Counted from the stretch's first letter, positions 16,795 to 26,568 are shown. The stretch: DNA of 64,000 nt from Micromonospora antibiotica (GCF_017599305.1 NZ_JAGFWR010000004.1:310001-374000), one strand, 5' to 3'. Numbers and translations: made by a program. The notes: generated by a model from the letters alone, not told the origin.

Positions 16795-17178
16795 GTGCAT
16801 GTTGTCAGGCGGCTTGCGTTGCTGGGGGCGACGTGGGTGTTCGCGGCGTGGGGGGTGGCGTCGACGGGGCAGCGGGCGCGTGCTGCAGGCCGGCTACAGG
16901 CGCTGGTGGCGGTGCTGGCCGTGTCGAGTGGGGTGGTCGATGAGCCGGTCCGAGAGCGTCCGCTGGCGGCGCAGTTCCTCGTGTGTTCGTCCACCAGTGC
17001 CGATCAGCTGTTGGCTCAGGTCGCCCATTCCGATCGGGTGGTCGGTGAGTATCGGCAGCGGCACGGGTTCGATCCGGAGTGGTGGGCGTCCCGGCAATGC
17101 TCCGCCAGCGATGCCGCCCCGGTGCCCGTACCGTCCGGCGGCAACGCCGACGGTCATCGGGCGGGGGAGGCGTCGTGA
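16795..17178 (+). CDS. Small protein, possible signal anchor
   Basis: 127 aa from GTG 16795, with GGAGAGGAG at 16781-16789. The N-terminus is hydrophobic (LALLGATWVFAAWGVAS) and could be a signal or anchor; the rest is Ala/Val-rich with no recognised motif. The stop overlaps the GNAT gene by GTGA. It is the first gene of the plus-strand set that contains the decarboxylase and deacetylase. The family is unknown. Confidence 0.55.
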   Translation: MHVVRRLALLGATWVFAAWGVASTGQRARAAGRLQALVAVLAVSSGVVDEPVRERPLAAQFLVCSSTSADQLLAQVAHSDRVVGEYRQRHGFDPEWWASRQCSASDAAPVPVPSGGNADGHRAGEAS

Positions 17179-17864
17179 CGCGGAGTGTGATGGTGCGTCA
17201 GGCGTCGGGTGTGGATCTCGACGTGTTGTCAGTCCTCGTCGCGGAGGCGTTTTCGGCCAGCCCGGTGGGTGTCTGGTTGGCGCCGGACGCCACCGACCGT
17301 CCGTTGGTGCTGGGCCGGTACGCGCGGCTGTTGGTGTCGTGGGGTTTGGAGCATGGCCAGGTCGACACGACGGGGGACGGGTCGGTGGTGGCGGTGTGGC
17401 ACCGGCGGCCGGAGGTGCCGGTGCCGTCGGCGGCGTGGATGTACGACCTGCACCGGGTCCTCGGCCCGCATGCGTCCCGGTTCGCCCTGTGGCACGCCTA
17501 CCTCGACGCCGTGGTCCCGCACGTCCCCCACGCGCACCTGGCGCACCTCGCCGCCCGGCCCGGCCACGACGACACCGCGCGGGCGTTGCTGACCGCCCAC
17601 CACCAGGTCCTCGACACCGAAGGACTCCCCGCGTACGCGCAGCTGCCGGGTGGTCGTCCCCGGGAGAGCCTGTTGGCCGGGCTGGGATACGAGCCGAGGT
17701 CACCGATCCTGCTGGAGCCCGACGGCCCCGCCCTGTGGCGGATGTGGCGACCCAGCCCCGGCAACGGCCGGTCGTGTGGCGGGCTTCCCCCACGGGCCCG
17801 ACTACGCCGTGGCATCACCCCGCTACGCGGCCGGCTCCTCCCGACACCCCCGGGTTCTCCCTGA
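17175..17864 (+). CDS. GNAT-like acetyltransferase
   Basis: 229 aa from GTG 17175 (GGGGGAGG just upstream, GTGA overlap). The N-terminus 'VMVRQASGVDLDVLSVLVAEAF' and the end 'LLAGLGYEPRSPILLEPDGPALWRMWR' fit the GNAT fold. The central acetyl-CoA loop is replaced by an unusual His-rich stretch ('PHVPHAHLAHLAARPGHDD', 'LLTAHHQVLDTEG'), so catalysis is uncertain. In this cluster it could acetylate an amine made by the decarboxylase, with the HDAC-like enzyme reversing it (inference). Confidence 0.6.
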   Translation: MTRSVMVRQASGVDLDVLSVLVAEAFSASPVGVWLAPDATDRPLVLGRYARLLVSWGLEHGQVDTTGDGSVVAVWHRRPEVPVPSAAWMYDLHRVLGPHASRFALWHAYLDAVVPHVPHAHLAHLAARPGHDDTARALLTAHHQVLDTEGLPAYAQLPGGRPRESLLAGLGYEPRSPILLEPDGPALWRMWRPSPGNGRSCGGLPPRARLRRGITPLRGRLLPTPPGSP

Positions 17865-17978
17865 CCGTCCTCGCTGACCACGCCCGGTAGGGCATCCACC
17901 CCGATCAGCAGCTGGCGGAGGCCGCATGGCCCGCCAGTCACCCCCGTGCACCCGTTTCCTCGAAGGAGGGCTTGTCTC

Positions 17979-18371
17979 ATGTTGACCGTTGTCGACCGTC
18001 CGTTGGTCATGGTTCCGCCGCGTAGGCGTACGGCGGGTTGGTGGTTGCCGCCCTGGCTGACCCCCACCCGCACCCGCCCCACCACCCCCGGCCGCGTGGA
18101 CGACGCCGGCACGGAGCCGCAGGTGCACCTGTGGGGGTATGCGCTCCGCCGGGAATGGCCCGACGGCACGCACGACCTGTTCGGGTTCACCCCGCGCGCC
18201 GACGTGGCGTTGCGGCGACTCGACCGCGACCGCAGCTACTGGCGCACCGGCCCCGTACGACCCACGGCGGTGTACCTGGTGCCGGTCCACGCCGCCGACG
18301 TCACCACCCACCCGGTACGGGACTGCCGCAAGCCGTCCTGCCCGGACGCCCCGCAGCGGGGGCAGCGATGA
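17979..18371 (+). CDS. Hypothetical protein, 130 aa
   Basis: ATG 17979 with GAAGGAGGG upstream. Pro/Arg-rich start, then a compact β-like core 'VHLWGYALRREWPDGTHDLFGF' and 'RDRSYWRTGPVRPTAVYLVPVHAAD', ending in 'RDCRKPSCPDAP'. It overlaps the permease by ATGA. It has the look of small phage- or operon-associated actinomycete proteins, but no family is recognised. Confidence 0.6.
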   Translation: MLTVVDRPLVMVPPRRRTAGWWLPPWLTPTRTRPTTPGRVDDAGTEPQVHLWGYALRREWPDGTHDLFGFTPRADVALRRLDRDRSYWRTGPVRPTAVYLVPVHAADVTTHPVRDCRKPSCPDAPQRGQR

Positions 18372-19825
18372 GCATCCACGAGCAGGTGGCGCTCGCCCGC
18401 CGGACGATGACCCCGACCGGCCTGTCGATCTTCGGCGCTGCCGCGTCCGCACCGATGGTGGTCCTCGCCGGTGGCCTGGTCACCACCTACGCCACGACCC
18501 GGGTGACCGCACTACCCCTCACCTTCCTCCTGGTCACCGCAGTGGTGGCGGTGCTGATGGTCGGCTACACCGCACTGGCCCGGCAGGTCGGTCACCCGGC
18601 CGCCTACTACGGCATCCTCGCCCACAGCATCAGCCGCAGCTGGGGTGTCGCCGCCGGCCTGGTCGCCCTGGTCGCGTACACGGCGATCCAGACCAGCCTG
18701 TACGGCCTGTTCGGAGCCACCCTCGCCGCCCAGCTCGGCGGCACCTGGTGGGTGTGGGCCGGCATCGCCTGGGCCGTCGTCGGCGCGCTCGGAGTGCGGG
18801 CGATCGCCCTGTCCACCCTGGTCCTCGGCGGGGTCCTCACGGTGTCCCTGCTGATCGTCGGCCTGTTCGTCGCCGCCGGCCTCGGCACACCCGCCGACGG
18901 GACCGTGTCGTGGGAGGGATTCGACGCCACCGGCCTGGCGGTCGGGGGGATCGGTGGGGCGGTGGCGTTGTGCGTGGCCGCGTTCATGGGCGTCGACGCC
19001 CCCGGCTCGTTCGTCGAGGAAGCCGTGGACCGCCGGTCGATCGGCCGCGCGACCATCACCGCCGTTCTCGTGCTGGGTGGTGTGTATGCCGGTGCGGCGT
19101 GGGCGATGGGCGTCGCCGTCGGCCCGCAGACTGTCGCCGCCCGCGCCGCAGACCCGGCCTCCGGCCTACCCTTCACGATCCTCGAACCCGCCGGCCACGC
19201 GTGGGCGGGCGTCGCCGGGGTGGTGCTGGTGTTCGCGATCGTCACCTCGATGCTGGCGTTCCACAACGTCATCGCCCGCTACGTGTTCGCCATGGCCCGC
19301 GAAGGCGTCCTCCCCACCGGCCTCGCCCGCACCGACAGCACGACCCGGGTCAGCGCCCCACGCGGCGGCTCCCTCACCCAAACCGGCACGGCGGCACTCG
19401 TCGTCGCCGCGTTCGCCGTCACCGGGGTCGACCCGGTCGCGGTGATGTTCACCTGGCTGTCCACCCTCGGCGCACTCGGCCTGCTCTGCCTCCTCCTCGC
19501 CGCCTCCATCGCCGCACTGGCCGCCCCACCCGCCGTGCGAGGTCAACGGCCCGGAATCTGGCAGTGGAAGGTCGCACCCGTGCTGGGGGTGCTCGGCGGG
19601 TCGGTGGTCCTGGTCGCGATGGTCGGCAACGTCGGCCCTCTCCTCGGAGCCGCACCCGGGTCGCCGTATCCGCTGCTGCTCCCGGCGATCCTCACCGCCA
19701 CCGCCACCACAGGCGGCCTGTGGGCCGCACACCTGCGCCGGTCCCGACCCGAGGTCTACGCCGGCATCGGCCACGGCACCCCGAAGACCCACGCCGTGCC
19801 CGACGCCCTGCACATCTCCATCTGA
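18368..19825 (+). CDS. APC-superfamily amino acid/polyamine permease
   Basis: 485 aa, about 12 hydrophobic segments. The N-terminus 'MTPTGLSIFGAAASAPMVVLAGG' matches the APC transporter start (GxG/S helix break in TM1), and 'NVIARYVFAMAREGVLPTGLAR' is the conserved TM8 loop of the family. Length is normal. Between a GNAT/small protein and a PLP decarboxylase, it most likely imports the amino acid or exchanges it for the decarboxylated amine, as with many decarboxylase-linked APC antiporters (inference). Confidence 0.85.
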   Translation: MSIHEQVALARRTMTPTGLSIFGAAASAPMVVLAGGLVTTYATTRVTALPLTFLLVTAVVAVLMVGYTALARQVGHPAAYYGILAHSISRSWGVAAGLVALVAYTAIQTSLYGLFGATLAAQLGGTWWVWAGIAWAVVGALGVRAIALSTLVLGGVLTVSLLIVGLFVAAGLGTPADGTVSWEGFDATGLAVGGIGGAVALCVAAFMGVDAPGSFVEEAVDRRSIGRATITAVLVLGGVYAGAAWAMGVAVGPQTVAARAADPASGLPFTILEPAGHAWAGVAGVVLVFAIVTSMLAFHNVIARYVFAMAREGVLPTGLARTDSTTRVSAPRGGSLTQTGTAALVVAAFAVTGVDPVAVMFTWLSTLGALGLLCLLLAASIAALAAPPAVRGQRPGIWQWKVAPVLGVLGGSVVLVAMVGNVGPLLGAAPGSPYPLLLPAILTATATTGGLWAAHLRRSRPEVYAGIGHGTPKTHAVPDALHISI

Positions 19826-19846
19826 ACCCCGAGGAACAACCCGACC

Positions 19847-20857
19847 ATGAAGACCTACACCGCCCACACAGCAGCAGCACCGGGGCACCGCAGCAGTGAC
19901 CCGCTGGACCCGGCCTGGCGACCCGAACCCCCACGACCGACGCCACCACCCGGCCCCCGCCGACCAGCAGACCACCAACCCCCACCGGGTCCCCGCCTGA
20001 TCCAGCCCCCACCGGACTACCGCATGCCCGACGAACGACCCCACCGCCGGGACGTCCCCGTCCACCCGGCTCCACCCCAGCACACCCCGTCACCACCCCC
20101 ACAGCCCGAAGAGCCCGACAGCAGGGTGTCGACCGACGCCCGGTGGTGGGCCGACCTGCGGCAGCAGGTGGTGTTCCGGGGGAAGCGGTTGAACACCGGG
20201 CACATGTTCGAGGCCGACCAGCGGTACGGGCAGCGTGACGCGCTCGGCCCACACGGGGTGATGCTGTTCTTCGTCTCCGAAGCCCCCGCCCAACCCCACG
20301 GCTACCAACTCCACACCGCCTACCGGCTGTGGCTGGCCTCCCCGGAATCCCAGCACCTACCCCGCCTCCTGGCCGACCTCACCGACGTCGTCGGGGACAG
20401 CATCACCCGCGCCGGGGCGACGGGCCGCCCATGGCACCCCCTCGGCCCACACGGCTCGATGGTCAACGGCGGCGACATGACCCTGCCCGAAGGCGCCGTC
20501 TACGTCGGTGTCGGGGTGACCACCCTCGACTCCGACCAGGGCCGCTGGCAGCAACTCGCCCGAACCCTACGCCAGCCCGACGACCACCGCCGCCGCTCCG
20601 TGTTCGACCTCAAAGGCCAGTGCTTCGTCCTACTCACCGACGGCACCGCCCTGCACATCGACCGCGACCCCCACGCCCCGATCGGCGCCGACGGCGTCCG
20701 CAGCACCAAACCCCTCGACCCCGACCGCATCACCCACCACAACCCCCACGAACACCTCACCGACCAAGGCGACACCGTCACCCGCGACACCTGGACGCAA
20801 CTCACCCGCCTACACCACACCCTCGCCGGGCACCTTCTCCCGGGACGACCGGCATGA
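19847..20857 (+). CDS. Hypothetical protein of the decarboxylase cluster
   Basis: 336 aa from ATG 19847 with GAGGAA upstream. The first ~90 residues are Pro/Arg-rich and disordered. The remainder is globular: 'WWADLRQQVVFRGKRLNTGHMFEADQRYG', 'GVMLFFVSEAP', 'HTAYRLWLASPES', 'AVYVGVGVTTLDSDQGRW', 'FVLLTDGTALHIDRD'. No known motif. The stop overlaps the decarboxylase start (ATGA), so it is made together with it. Confidence 0.6.
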   Translation: MKTYTAHTAAAPGHRSSDPLDPAWRPEPPRPTPPPGPRRPADHQPPPGPRLIQPPPDYRMPDERPHRRDVPVHPAPPQHTPSPPPQPEEPDSRVSTDARWWADLRQQVVFRGKRLNTGHMFEADQRYGQRDALGPHGVMLFFVSEAPAQPHGYQLHTAYRLWLASPESQHLPRLLADLTDVVGDSITRAGATGRPWHPLGPHGSMVNGGDMTLPEGAVYVGVGVTTLDSDQGRWQQLARTLRQPDDHRRRSVFDLKGQCFVLLTDGTALHIDRDPHAPIGADGVRSTKPLDPDRITHHNPHEHLTDQGDTVTRDTWTQLTRLHHTLAGHLLPGRPA

Positions 20858-22116
20858 CCCACACCCCCACGCCCGCTCGTCTACGCGGCCTCGCCGAAGC
20901 CGCAGACCTCAGCCGTACCCCGGTCGACATCACCGCGGTCCTGGACCACCTCGTCGCCGAAGCAGACACGGCCGTACCAACGAGCATCGGGTTCCCCGGC
21001 GCAGTCGACCTCGACCACCGTGAGGTGATGGCCCGCCTCGGCCACCGCCTGTGGAACAACATCGGCGACCCCACCGACACCGGCGGCACCCCACACACCC
21101 GCATCCTCGAACAAGCCGTCATCGCCTGGCTCGCCGACACCCTCCACATGCCCACCGACGACCGATGGGGATACGTCACCACCGGCGGCACCGAAGGCAA
21201 CCTCTCCGCCCTGCACGCCGCCCGCCGCCGCCTCCCCACCGCCCGCATCTACTACTCCACCGCCGCCCACTACTCCATCCCGAAAATCATCGAAATGCTC
21301 GGGGCACGCGGCGTCGTGGTCAACGCCAGCGCGGACGGGGAGATGGACTACGACCACCTCGCCGTGCGGGTACGCCGACACCGGCGCTGGCCGGCGATCG
21401 TCGTGGCCACCGCCGGCACCACCATGACCGAAGCCGTCGACGACACCACCCGCATCCACACCATCCTCGACGAACATGACGTGCCCGGCCGGCACGTGCA
21501 CGTCGACGCCGCCCTGTCCGGCATCCCCCTCGCCCTCGACGGGCGACTCCGCCTGGACGACGACAGCGGCATCGGCAGCATCACCGTGTCCGGGCACAAG
21601 TTCCTCGGGGTACCGACACCGTGCGGGGTGGTCCTCATCCGCGACAGCCTCCGCCGCGAAGGCACCCCGGTCACCTACACCGCAACCCTCGACTCCACCG
21701 TCACCGGATCCCGCTGCGGACTGGCCGCCGCCCTGCTCTGGCACGCCATCGCCACCCACGGCCGGGAAGGACACCGATGGCGGGTCAGCGAAGCCCGCCG
21801 CCTCGCCACCTACACCGTCGACCGGCTCACCGCCGCTGGCTGGCCCGCCTGGCGACACCCCCACGCCTTCACCGTCGTCCTACCCACCCCACCCGCCACG
21901 GTACGGACGAAATGGCTCCTCGCCACCGACGCGGACATCAGCCACCTCATCTGCATGCCCGGCGTCACCCAGGGCCAGATCGACGCCTTCGTCACCGACC
22001 TCACCGACACCACCGCGCCGGCCAGCAGCCCCGACCCGGGTCACCCACACCCGCCGAGGCCGATCCCCCATCCCCGGCGAGCATCTTCACCCGCCGCCGG
22101 TATCGGCACTCCCTGA
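20854..22116 (+). CDS. PLP-dependent group II decarboxylase (histidine decarboxylase-like)
   Basis: 420 aa from ATG 20854. Family signs: 'RLGHRLWNNIGDP' (substrate entry), 'GYVTTGGTEGNLSALHAARR' (PLP phosphate), 'YYSTAAHYSIPKI' (the stacking His), 'ATAGTTMTEAVDD', 'HVHVDAALSGIPLAL' (Asp to PLP nitrogen), 'SITVSGHKFLGVPTPCGVV' (catalytic SGHK Lys). This arrangement is typical of bacterial PLP histidine decarboxylases, but tyrosine or another amino acid is possible. All key residues are present. The product amine may be exported by the adjacent APC permease. Confidence 0.85.
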   Translation: MTHTPTPARLRGLAEAADLSRTPVDITAVLDHLVAEADTAVPTSIGFPGAVDLDHREVMARLGHRLWNNIGDPTDTGGTPHTRILEQAVIAWLADTLHMPTDDRWGYVTTGGTEGNLSALHAARRRLPTARIYYSTAAHYSIPKIIEMLGARGVVVNASADGEMDYDHLAVRVRRHRRWPAIVVATAGTTMTEAVDDTTRIHTILDEHDVPGRHVHVDAALSGIPLALDGRLRLDDDSGIGSITVSGHKFLGVPTPCGVVLIRDSLRREGTPVTYTATLDSTVTGSRCGLAAALLWHAIATHGREGHRWRVSEARRLATYTVDRLTAAGWPAWRHPHAFTVVLPTPPATVRTKWLLATDADISHLICMPGVTQGQIDAFVTDLTDTTAPASSPDPGHPHPPRPIPHPRRASSPAAGIGTP

Positions 22117-22229
22117 CCGCTGCTTGCTCCCCCAGCCCCGGCTCCCTGAGCCCTGGCTCCCCCCAGCCTCGGCGTACCTGCTCACCCGCTGTCCGAACCT
22201 GTCTGCTGATCCTTGCGGAGGCGACCACT

Positions 22230-23366
22230 GTGACCACCGGCTACGTCTTCCACCCCGAATACCTGTGGCACGACACCGGCACCAGCGCCGGACTGCTACC
22301 CGCCGACCCCACCGCAGGGGTGCAACCCGCCGTGCACATCGAGAACCCCGAGGCGAAACGCCGCACCCACGAACTGATCCACGCCTGCGGACTCATGGCC
22401 GAGCTGCTGGTCATCGAGCCCCGGCGAGCCACCATGACCGAACTGCTCCGCGTGCACACCCCCGCACACGTGCAACACATCCGCGACCAGAGCGACCTGC
22501 GTGGGGGAGGGGACGCCGGGGACGGGTTTTCCCCGGTCGGGCACGGCAGCTACGACATCGCCCGCCTCGCCGCCGGCGGCCTGCTCGCCCTCGTCACCGC
22601 CGTCGCCGACGGCGACATCACCACCGGGTACGCCCTGACCCGCCCACCCGGACACCACGCCACCGCCGACACCGGCATGGGTTTCTGCCTGTTCAACAAC
22701 ATCGCCATCGCCGCCCGCCACGCCCAAACCCTCCACGGCATGACCCGCATCGCGATCGTCGACTGGGACGCCCACCACGGCAACGGCACCCAAACCATCT
22801 TCTACCCCGACCCCACCGTCCTGACCATCTCCCTACACCAGGCCAACTGCTTCCCACCCGACTCCGGATGGACCCACGAAAACGGCATCGCCGACGGCAC
22901 CGGACACGCCCTCAACGTGCCCCTACCGGCCGGCAGCGGCCACGCCGCCTACCTCCACGCCATGCGGCAGGTCGTCATCCCCGCCCTCGACCGCTTCCGC
23001 CCCGACCTCATCCTGCTCGCCAACGGCGTCGACGCCAACGTCTTCGACCCCATGGCCCGGCAGATGCTCACCACCAGCACCTACCGCCACATGACCCGCC
23101 TGCTCGTCGACGCCGCCGACCGGCTCTGCCACGGCCGACTCATCGCCGTCCACGAAGGCGGCTACAGCCCCTTCTACACCCCCTACTGCGTCCTCGCCGT
23201 CCTCGAAGAACTCACCGGCACCACCACCCGGGTCGCCGATCCCTTCGCCACGGTCGTCGCCGGCTACACGGCCGAACCTCTGCGCCCTCACCAGCAGGAC
23301 GCCATCGACGCCGCCGCCGCACTCGTGCCCCACATCACCACGCCCGCCACCGCGCCCACGCCCTGA
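22230..23366 (+). CDS. Class II histone deacetylase-like amidohydrolase
   Basis: 378 aa from GTG 22230 (GCGGAG nine bases upstream). Motifs: 'YALTRPPGHHAT' (tandem active-site His), 'GFCLFNNIAIAARHA', 'IVDWDAHHGNGTQTIFY' (zinc Asp and His), 'LTISLHQ', 'LANGVDANVFDP' (the usual GxDxxxxDP shifted to GVDANVFDP), and 'LIAVHEGGYSP'. These proteins remove acetyl from polyamines, acetylated amines or protein lysine. Next to a decarboxylase, GNAT and permease, an acetyl-amine substrate is plausible. The upstream 113 bp may carry its own promoter. Confidence 0.85.
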   Translation: MTTGYVFHPEYLWHDTGTSAGLLPADPTAGVQPAVHIENPEAKRRTHELIHACGLMAELLVIEPRRATMTELLRVHTPAHVQHIRDQSDLRGGGDAGDGFSPVGHGSYDIARLAAGGLLALVTAVADGDITTGYALTRPPGHHATADTGMGFCLFNNIAIAARHAQTLHGMTRIAIVDWDAHHGNGTQTIFYPDPTVLTISLHQANCFPPDSGWTHENGIADGTGHALNVPLPAGSGHAAYLHAMRQVVIPALDRFRPDLILLANGVDANVFDPMARQMLTTSTYRHMTRLLVDAADRLCHGRLIAVHEGGYSPFYTPYCVLAVLEELTGTTTRVADPFATVVAGYTAEPLRPHQQDAIDAAAALVPHITTPATAPTP

Positions 23367-23449
23367 CCACCGGCCCGGCCTGATGAGGCCCGCCAAACGC
23401 CCTGTTTGCTTCCCTGCCCGTTTGTCTTGCCGAGGGACCGACCTTCCTG

Positions 23450-24574
23450 ATGGCCACGCGCCGCACCTACACCTCCGACGTCATCACCAACGCCATACAC
23501 CAGGTCGAAGCCGCCCGCGCCGCCGGACGACGCGGCCCGATCAGCGCCGTCGCCCGGGAACTCAACCTCGACCGCCGCCTCCTGCAAACCTGGGTCACCA
23601 ACGCCCGCACCCACGCTGCTTCAGCACCGCTCACCGCACCGAGTACGCACACCGGCGTCGACCCGGTCCTGCTGCCCGACGGGCTGCTGCACTGCCGCTT
23701 CTGCCGACACCCCATGACGGCGGTCTTCACCTGGGCCGGTCTCGTCTACGACTGCCCACCACCCTGCCGCCGACCCGTACTCAACGCGACAGCCGTCGCC
23801 ACCGCCGTCGGCCTGGTGGTCCTGCGCCACGCCGCGCATCTCGTACCCGCGCTCACCCACCCCAAGGCGGCGAGTATCGCCGCCGGCCACGCCCATCGGT
23901 TGATCACCCGGATCACCGCCGGCAGCCACTCCAGCGACCTGCGCATCACCTGGCCCACCACCCGCCCACCCCAACCGGTCCCGCCCGGACACCTCGACCT
24001 CGCCCGCAAGCTCACCACCACCGATCCGCAGCGTGCCCGCACCGTCCTGCGGAACATCCTCGCCGGCATCGACCCCACCACCACCGCCACCGAGGCTGTT
24101 CACGCCGACGCCGCGCACCTGCTCGCCCCCCTCCTGCACGGCCGGGCGGCGATCCGCTGGGCCGACTACGCCCACCGCAGCCTCACCCACCTCCACGGCC
24201 CCACCGACCCGCTCACCCTGACCGCAGCGCACACCCTCGCCGCCGCGCACCGCCAGGCAGGCCACCACCAAAGCGCCTACCACCTCCTACGGGAACTCGC
24301 CGACCACCTGTCCGTCACCGCAGGACCTGACGCGCACGCCACCCTCGCCGTCCGCGCCACCACCGCCCTCGTCCTACACGACCTCGGCCACCACCACGCC
24401 GCCCACACCCTCCTCACCGACACCATCGACCGCCACCACCGCGCCCACCCCGGGCACCCCGCCACCGCCCGCATGACCGCACACCTCGACCGGCTGCGGC
24501 ACCACCACACCACCCACCCCGACAACATCAGCCCAGGAGCAGCAGTGAACCTTCCCGCCCCGGTGCGGGCATGA
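23450..24574 (+). CDS. HTH / zinc-finger / TPR regulator-like protein
   Basis: 374 aa from ATG 23450. The N-terminal ~50 residues, 'AGRRGPISAVARELNLDRRLLQTWVTNAR', form a transposase-like helix-turn-helix. Then 'LLHCRFCRHPM...VYDCPPPCRRPV' gives two Cys pairs, a likely zinc ribbon. The C-terminal half is TPR-like ('AAHRQAGHHQSAYHLLRELADHL', 'VLHDLGHHHAAHTLLTDTIDRHH'). Domain order suggests a DNA-binding regulator of this cluster. It overlaps the helicase gene by ATGA. Confidence 0.65.
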   Translation: MATRRTYTSDVITNAIHQVEAARAAGRRGPISAVARELNLDRRLLQTWVTNARTHAASAPLTAPSTHTGVDPVLLPDGLLHCRFCRHPMTAVFTWAGLVYDCPPPCRRPVLNATAVATAVGLVVLRHAAHLVPALTHPKAASIAAGHAHRLITRITAGSHSSDLRITWPTTRPPQPVPPGHLDLARKLTTTDPQRARTVLRNILAGIDPTTTATEAVHADAAHLLAPLLHGRAAIRWADYAHRSLTHLHGPTDPLTLTAAHTLAAAHRQAGHHQSAYHLLRELADHLSVTAGPDAHATLAVRATTALVLHDLGHHHAAHTLLTDTIDRHHRAHPGHPATARMTAHLDRLRHHHTTHPDNISPGAAVNLPAPVRA

Positions 24575-26568
24575 CCGCCCCGCACACGGCCGCATGCGGC
24601 AACGCGGCCGGACACCGACCCGACGCCACCGACCGGCGATCCCTGCCTACGGACGCGTTGCCTCCGCTGCGCGGATATCAACAGGAGGCGGTCGAAGCGA
24701 TCGTCGAGGGTGCCGCCCGCGACGGCAGGGGACAGGTCATCGCCGCCTGCGGAACCGGAAAGACACTGATCGCCGCACACGCGGCAGTGCGGTGCTGCCC
24801 GCAGGGTCTGGTGGTGATCGTGTGCCCGTCGCTGGCGCTGGTCGGTCAGACCCTGCGGGTGTGGCGTCCCCTCGGCGTCCACACGGCGGCGGTGTGCAGC
24901 GACGACTCCGTCGCCGACGTCGCCGGCCACACCGACACGATGAACTGCCCGGTGCTGGCCGACACCGACGAGATCACCGCATGGCTACACCACGCCCCGC
25001 ACAGGCGGATGCGGCTGCTCGCGGTGACCAACAACTCCGCCGACCGCGTCGGCGCCGCCCTCCTGGCCGCCGGTATGACCGCCGACCTACTGATCATCGA
25101 CGAAGCACACCGCACCGCCGGTCTCGTGGGCAAAACGTTCGCCCGCGTCCACGACGACACCCGCCTCCCCGCGAGGGCACGGGTGAACATGACCGCGACA
25201 CCCCGCATCATCACCGCCCACCGCAGCAAGGGACAGTCACACGAGGTGCTGTCGATGGACGACCCGAGCGTGTTCGGACCCGTGTGGCACCGATACCCGT
25301 TCGGCCAGGCCATCACCGACGGCTGGCTCGACGACTTCCGCATCGTCGTCGTCGGCGTCCAAACCCACGACGCCCTACAGGTCCTCCAGAGCACCGACGA
25401 CGATCGGGTCACCGCCATCGGTGACGCCCCACTCCGCACCGCCGTCGTACAAACCGCCCTGCTGCGCGCCGCCGCCGAGTTCGGACTACGCCGGGTACTC
25501 GCCTTCACCCCCCGCGTGGCCGACAGCAGAGAGTTCGCCTCCACACTCGCACGGACCGCCTCCCGCCTCCCCGCCACACAACAGCCCAAAGGCCGGCTCA
25601 CCACCGGCCACGTCGACGGCCGACAGAACCTGCGGCAACGACAGATCCACCTCGACCGCCTCGCCGAACCCCCCGACGACGGATGGACCGTCATCTCCTC
25701 CGCCCGCGCCCTCACCGAAGGCATCGACGTCCCCGCCGTCGACGCCGTCGTCCTCACCCGACCCATGCGCTCCACCGTCCAGGTCGTCCAAACCGTCGGA
25801 CGAGCCCTACGCCGCAACCCCCACGGCACCGGCATCGCCACCATCCTCGTTCCCCTGCTGCTGCCCGACGACCCCACCCGGCTACCGCACGCCGACGACG
25901 AATGGATGGCCGCCCTACAGGTGCTGTGGGCGATGCGCGCCCACGACGACACCCTCGCCGCCGACCTCGACACCCGCCGCCGCCACGCCCGCACCACCAC
26001 CGGCAGCCGACAACCACAACTCCCCGAACGGGTCCTCCTACGCATGCCCGACGGGTACCTCACCGACACCCTCCTGCGGGACATCACCATCCGCATCCTC
26101 GACCACGCCACCACCGGCAGAGCACCCACCCACCCCACCGAAAGCTGGACCGCGGGCATCGCCGCCGCCCGCGCCTTCCAACACCGCGAAGGCCACCTGG
26201 ACGTGCCCCGCTACCACCGAGAAGACGACATCGACCTCGGCAGCTTCATCCACAACTGCCGAGGCCGCTACCGGCGCGGCGAGCTGACCCCCGACCAGGT
26301 CCTCGCCCTGGAACAGTGCGGCATCACCTGGCGGGTCTTCGACGCCCGCTGGCAACGACACCTCGCCGCGTTCACCGCCTTCCACACCCGCGAGGGACAC
26401 CTGCGGGTATCCCGCCACCACCGCGAAGGCGACATCAACCTCGGAATCATCGCCCACAACCTGCGCAAGAAACGCAAACACGACCTCGTCCCCCGCGACC
26501 GCATCGACGCCCTCGACGCCCTCGGCTTCCCCTGGACGCACTCCACGACCTGGAGGAACAGCCGATGA
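24571..26568 (+). CDS. SF2 helicase with two helicase-associated (HA) domains
   Basis: 665 aa. Motifs: Q-type 'LRGYQQEAVEAIV', Walker A 'AACGTGKTLIAAHAA', 'VVIVCPSLALVGQT', DEAH box 'LLIIDEAHRT', motif III 'NMTATPRI', 'VISSARALTEGIDVPAVDAVVL' (IV-V) and 'VQTVGRALRRNP' (VI). Two HA repeats follow (~535-600 and ~605-660, each 'F..REGHL.V.R.HRE.D..LG'). The layout resembles type III restriction/Type ISP-like and telomere-plasmid helicases of actinomycetes, where HA domains bind nucleic acid. It is ATGA-coupled to the HTH protein and followed by a nuclease-like gene. Confidence 0.85.
   Translation: MTAPHTAACGNAAGHRPDATDRRSLPTDALPPLRGYQQEAVEAIVEGAARDGRGQVIAACGTGKTLIAAHAAVRCCPQGLVVIVCPSLALVGQTLRVWRPLGVHTAAVCSDDSVADVAGHTDTMNCPVLADTDEITAWLHHAPHRRMRLLAVTNNSADRVGAALLAAGMTADLLIIDEAHRTAGLVGKTFARVHDDTRLPARARVNMTATPRIITAHRSKGQSHEVLSMDDPSVFGPVWHRYPFGQAITDGWLDDFRIVVVGVQTHDALQVLQSTDDDRVTAIGDAPLRTAVVQTALLRAAAEFGLRRVLAFTPRVADSREFASTLARTASRLPATQQPKGRLTTGHVDGRQNLRQRQIHLDRLAEPPDDGWTVISSARALTEGIDVPAVDAVVLTRPMRSTVQVVQTVGRALRRNPHGTGIATILVPLLLPDDPTRLPHADDEWMAALQVLWAMRAHDDTLAADLDTRRRHARTTTGSRQPQLPERVLLRMPDGYLTDTLLRDITIRILDHATTGRAPTHPTESWTAGIAAARAFQHREGHLDVPRYHREDDIDLGSFIHNCRGRYRRGELTPDQVLALEQCGITWRVFDARWQRHLAAFTAFHTREGHLRVSRHHREGDINLGIIAHNLRKKRKHDLVPRDRIDALDALGFPWTHSTTWRNSR

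Noticed and set aside
17498..18190. Minus-strand ORF opposite the GNAT and small gene
   Set aside because: No recognisable motif, Arg/Pro/Gly-rich, and the plus strand has coupled starts with ribosome sites.
21476..23383. 635-codon ORF overlapping the decarboxylase and deacetylase in another frame
   Set aside because: Arg/Pro/His-rich shadow of two well-supported enzymes.
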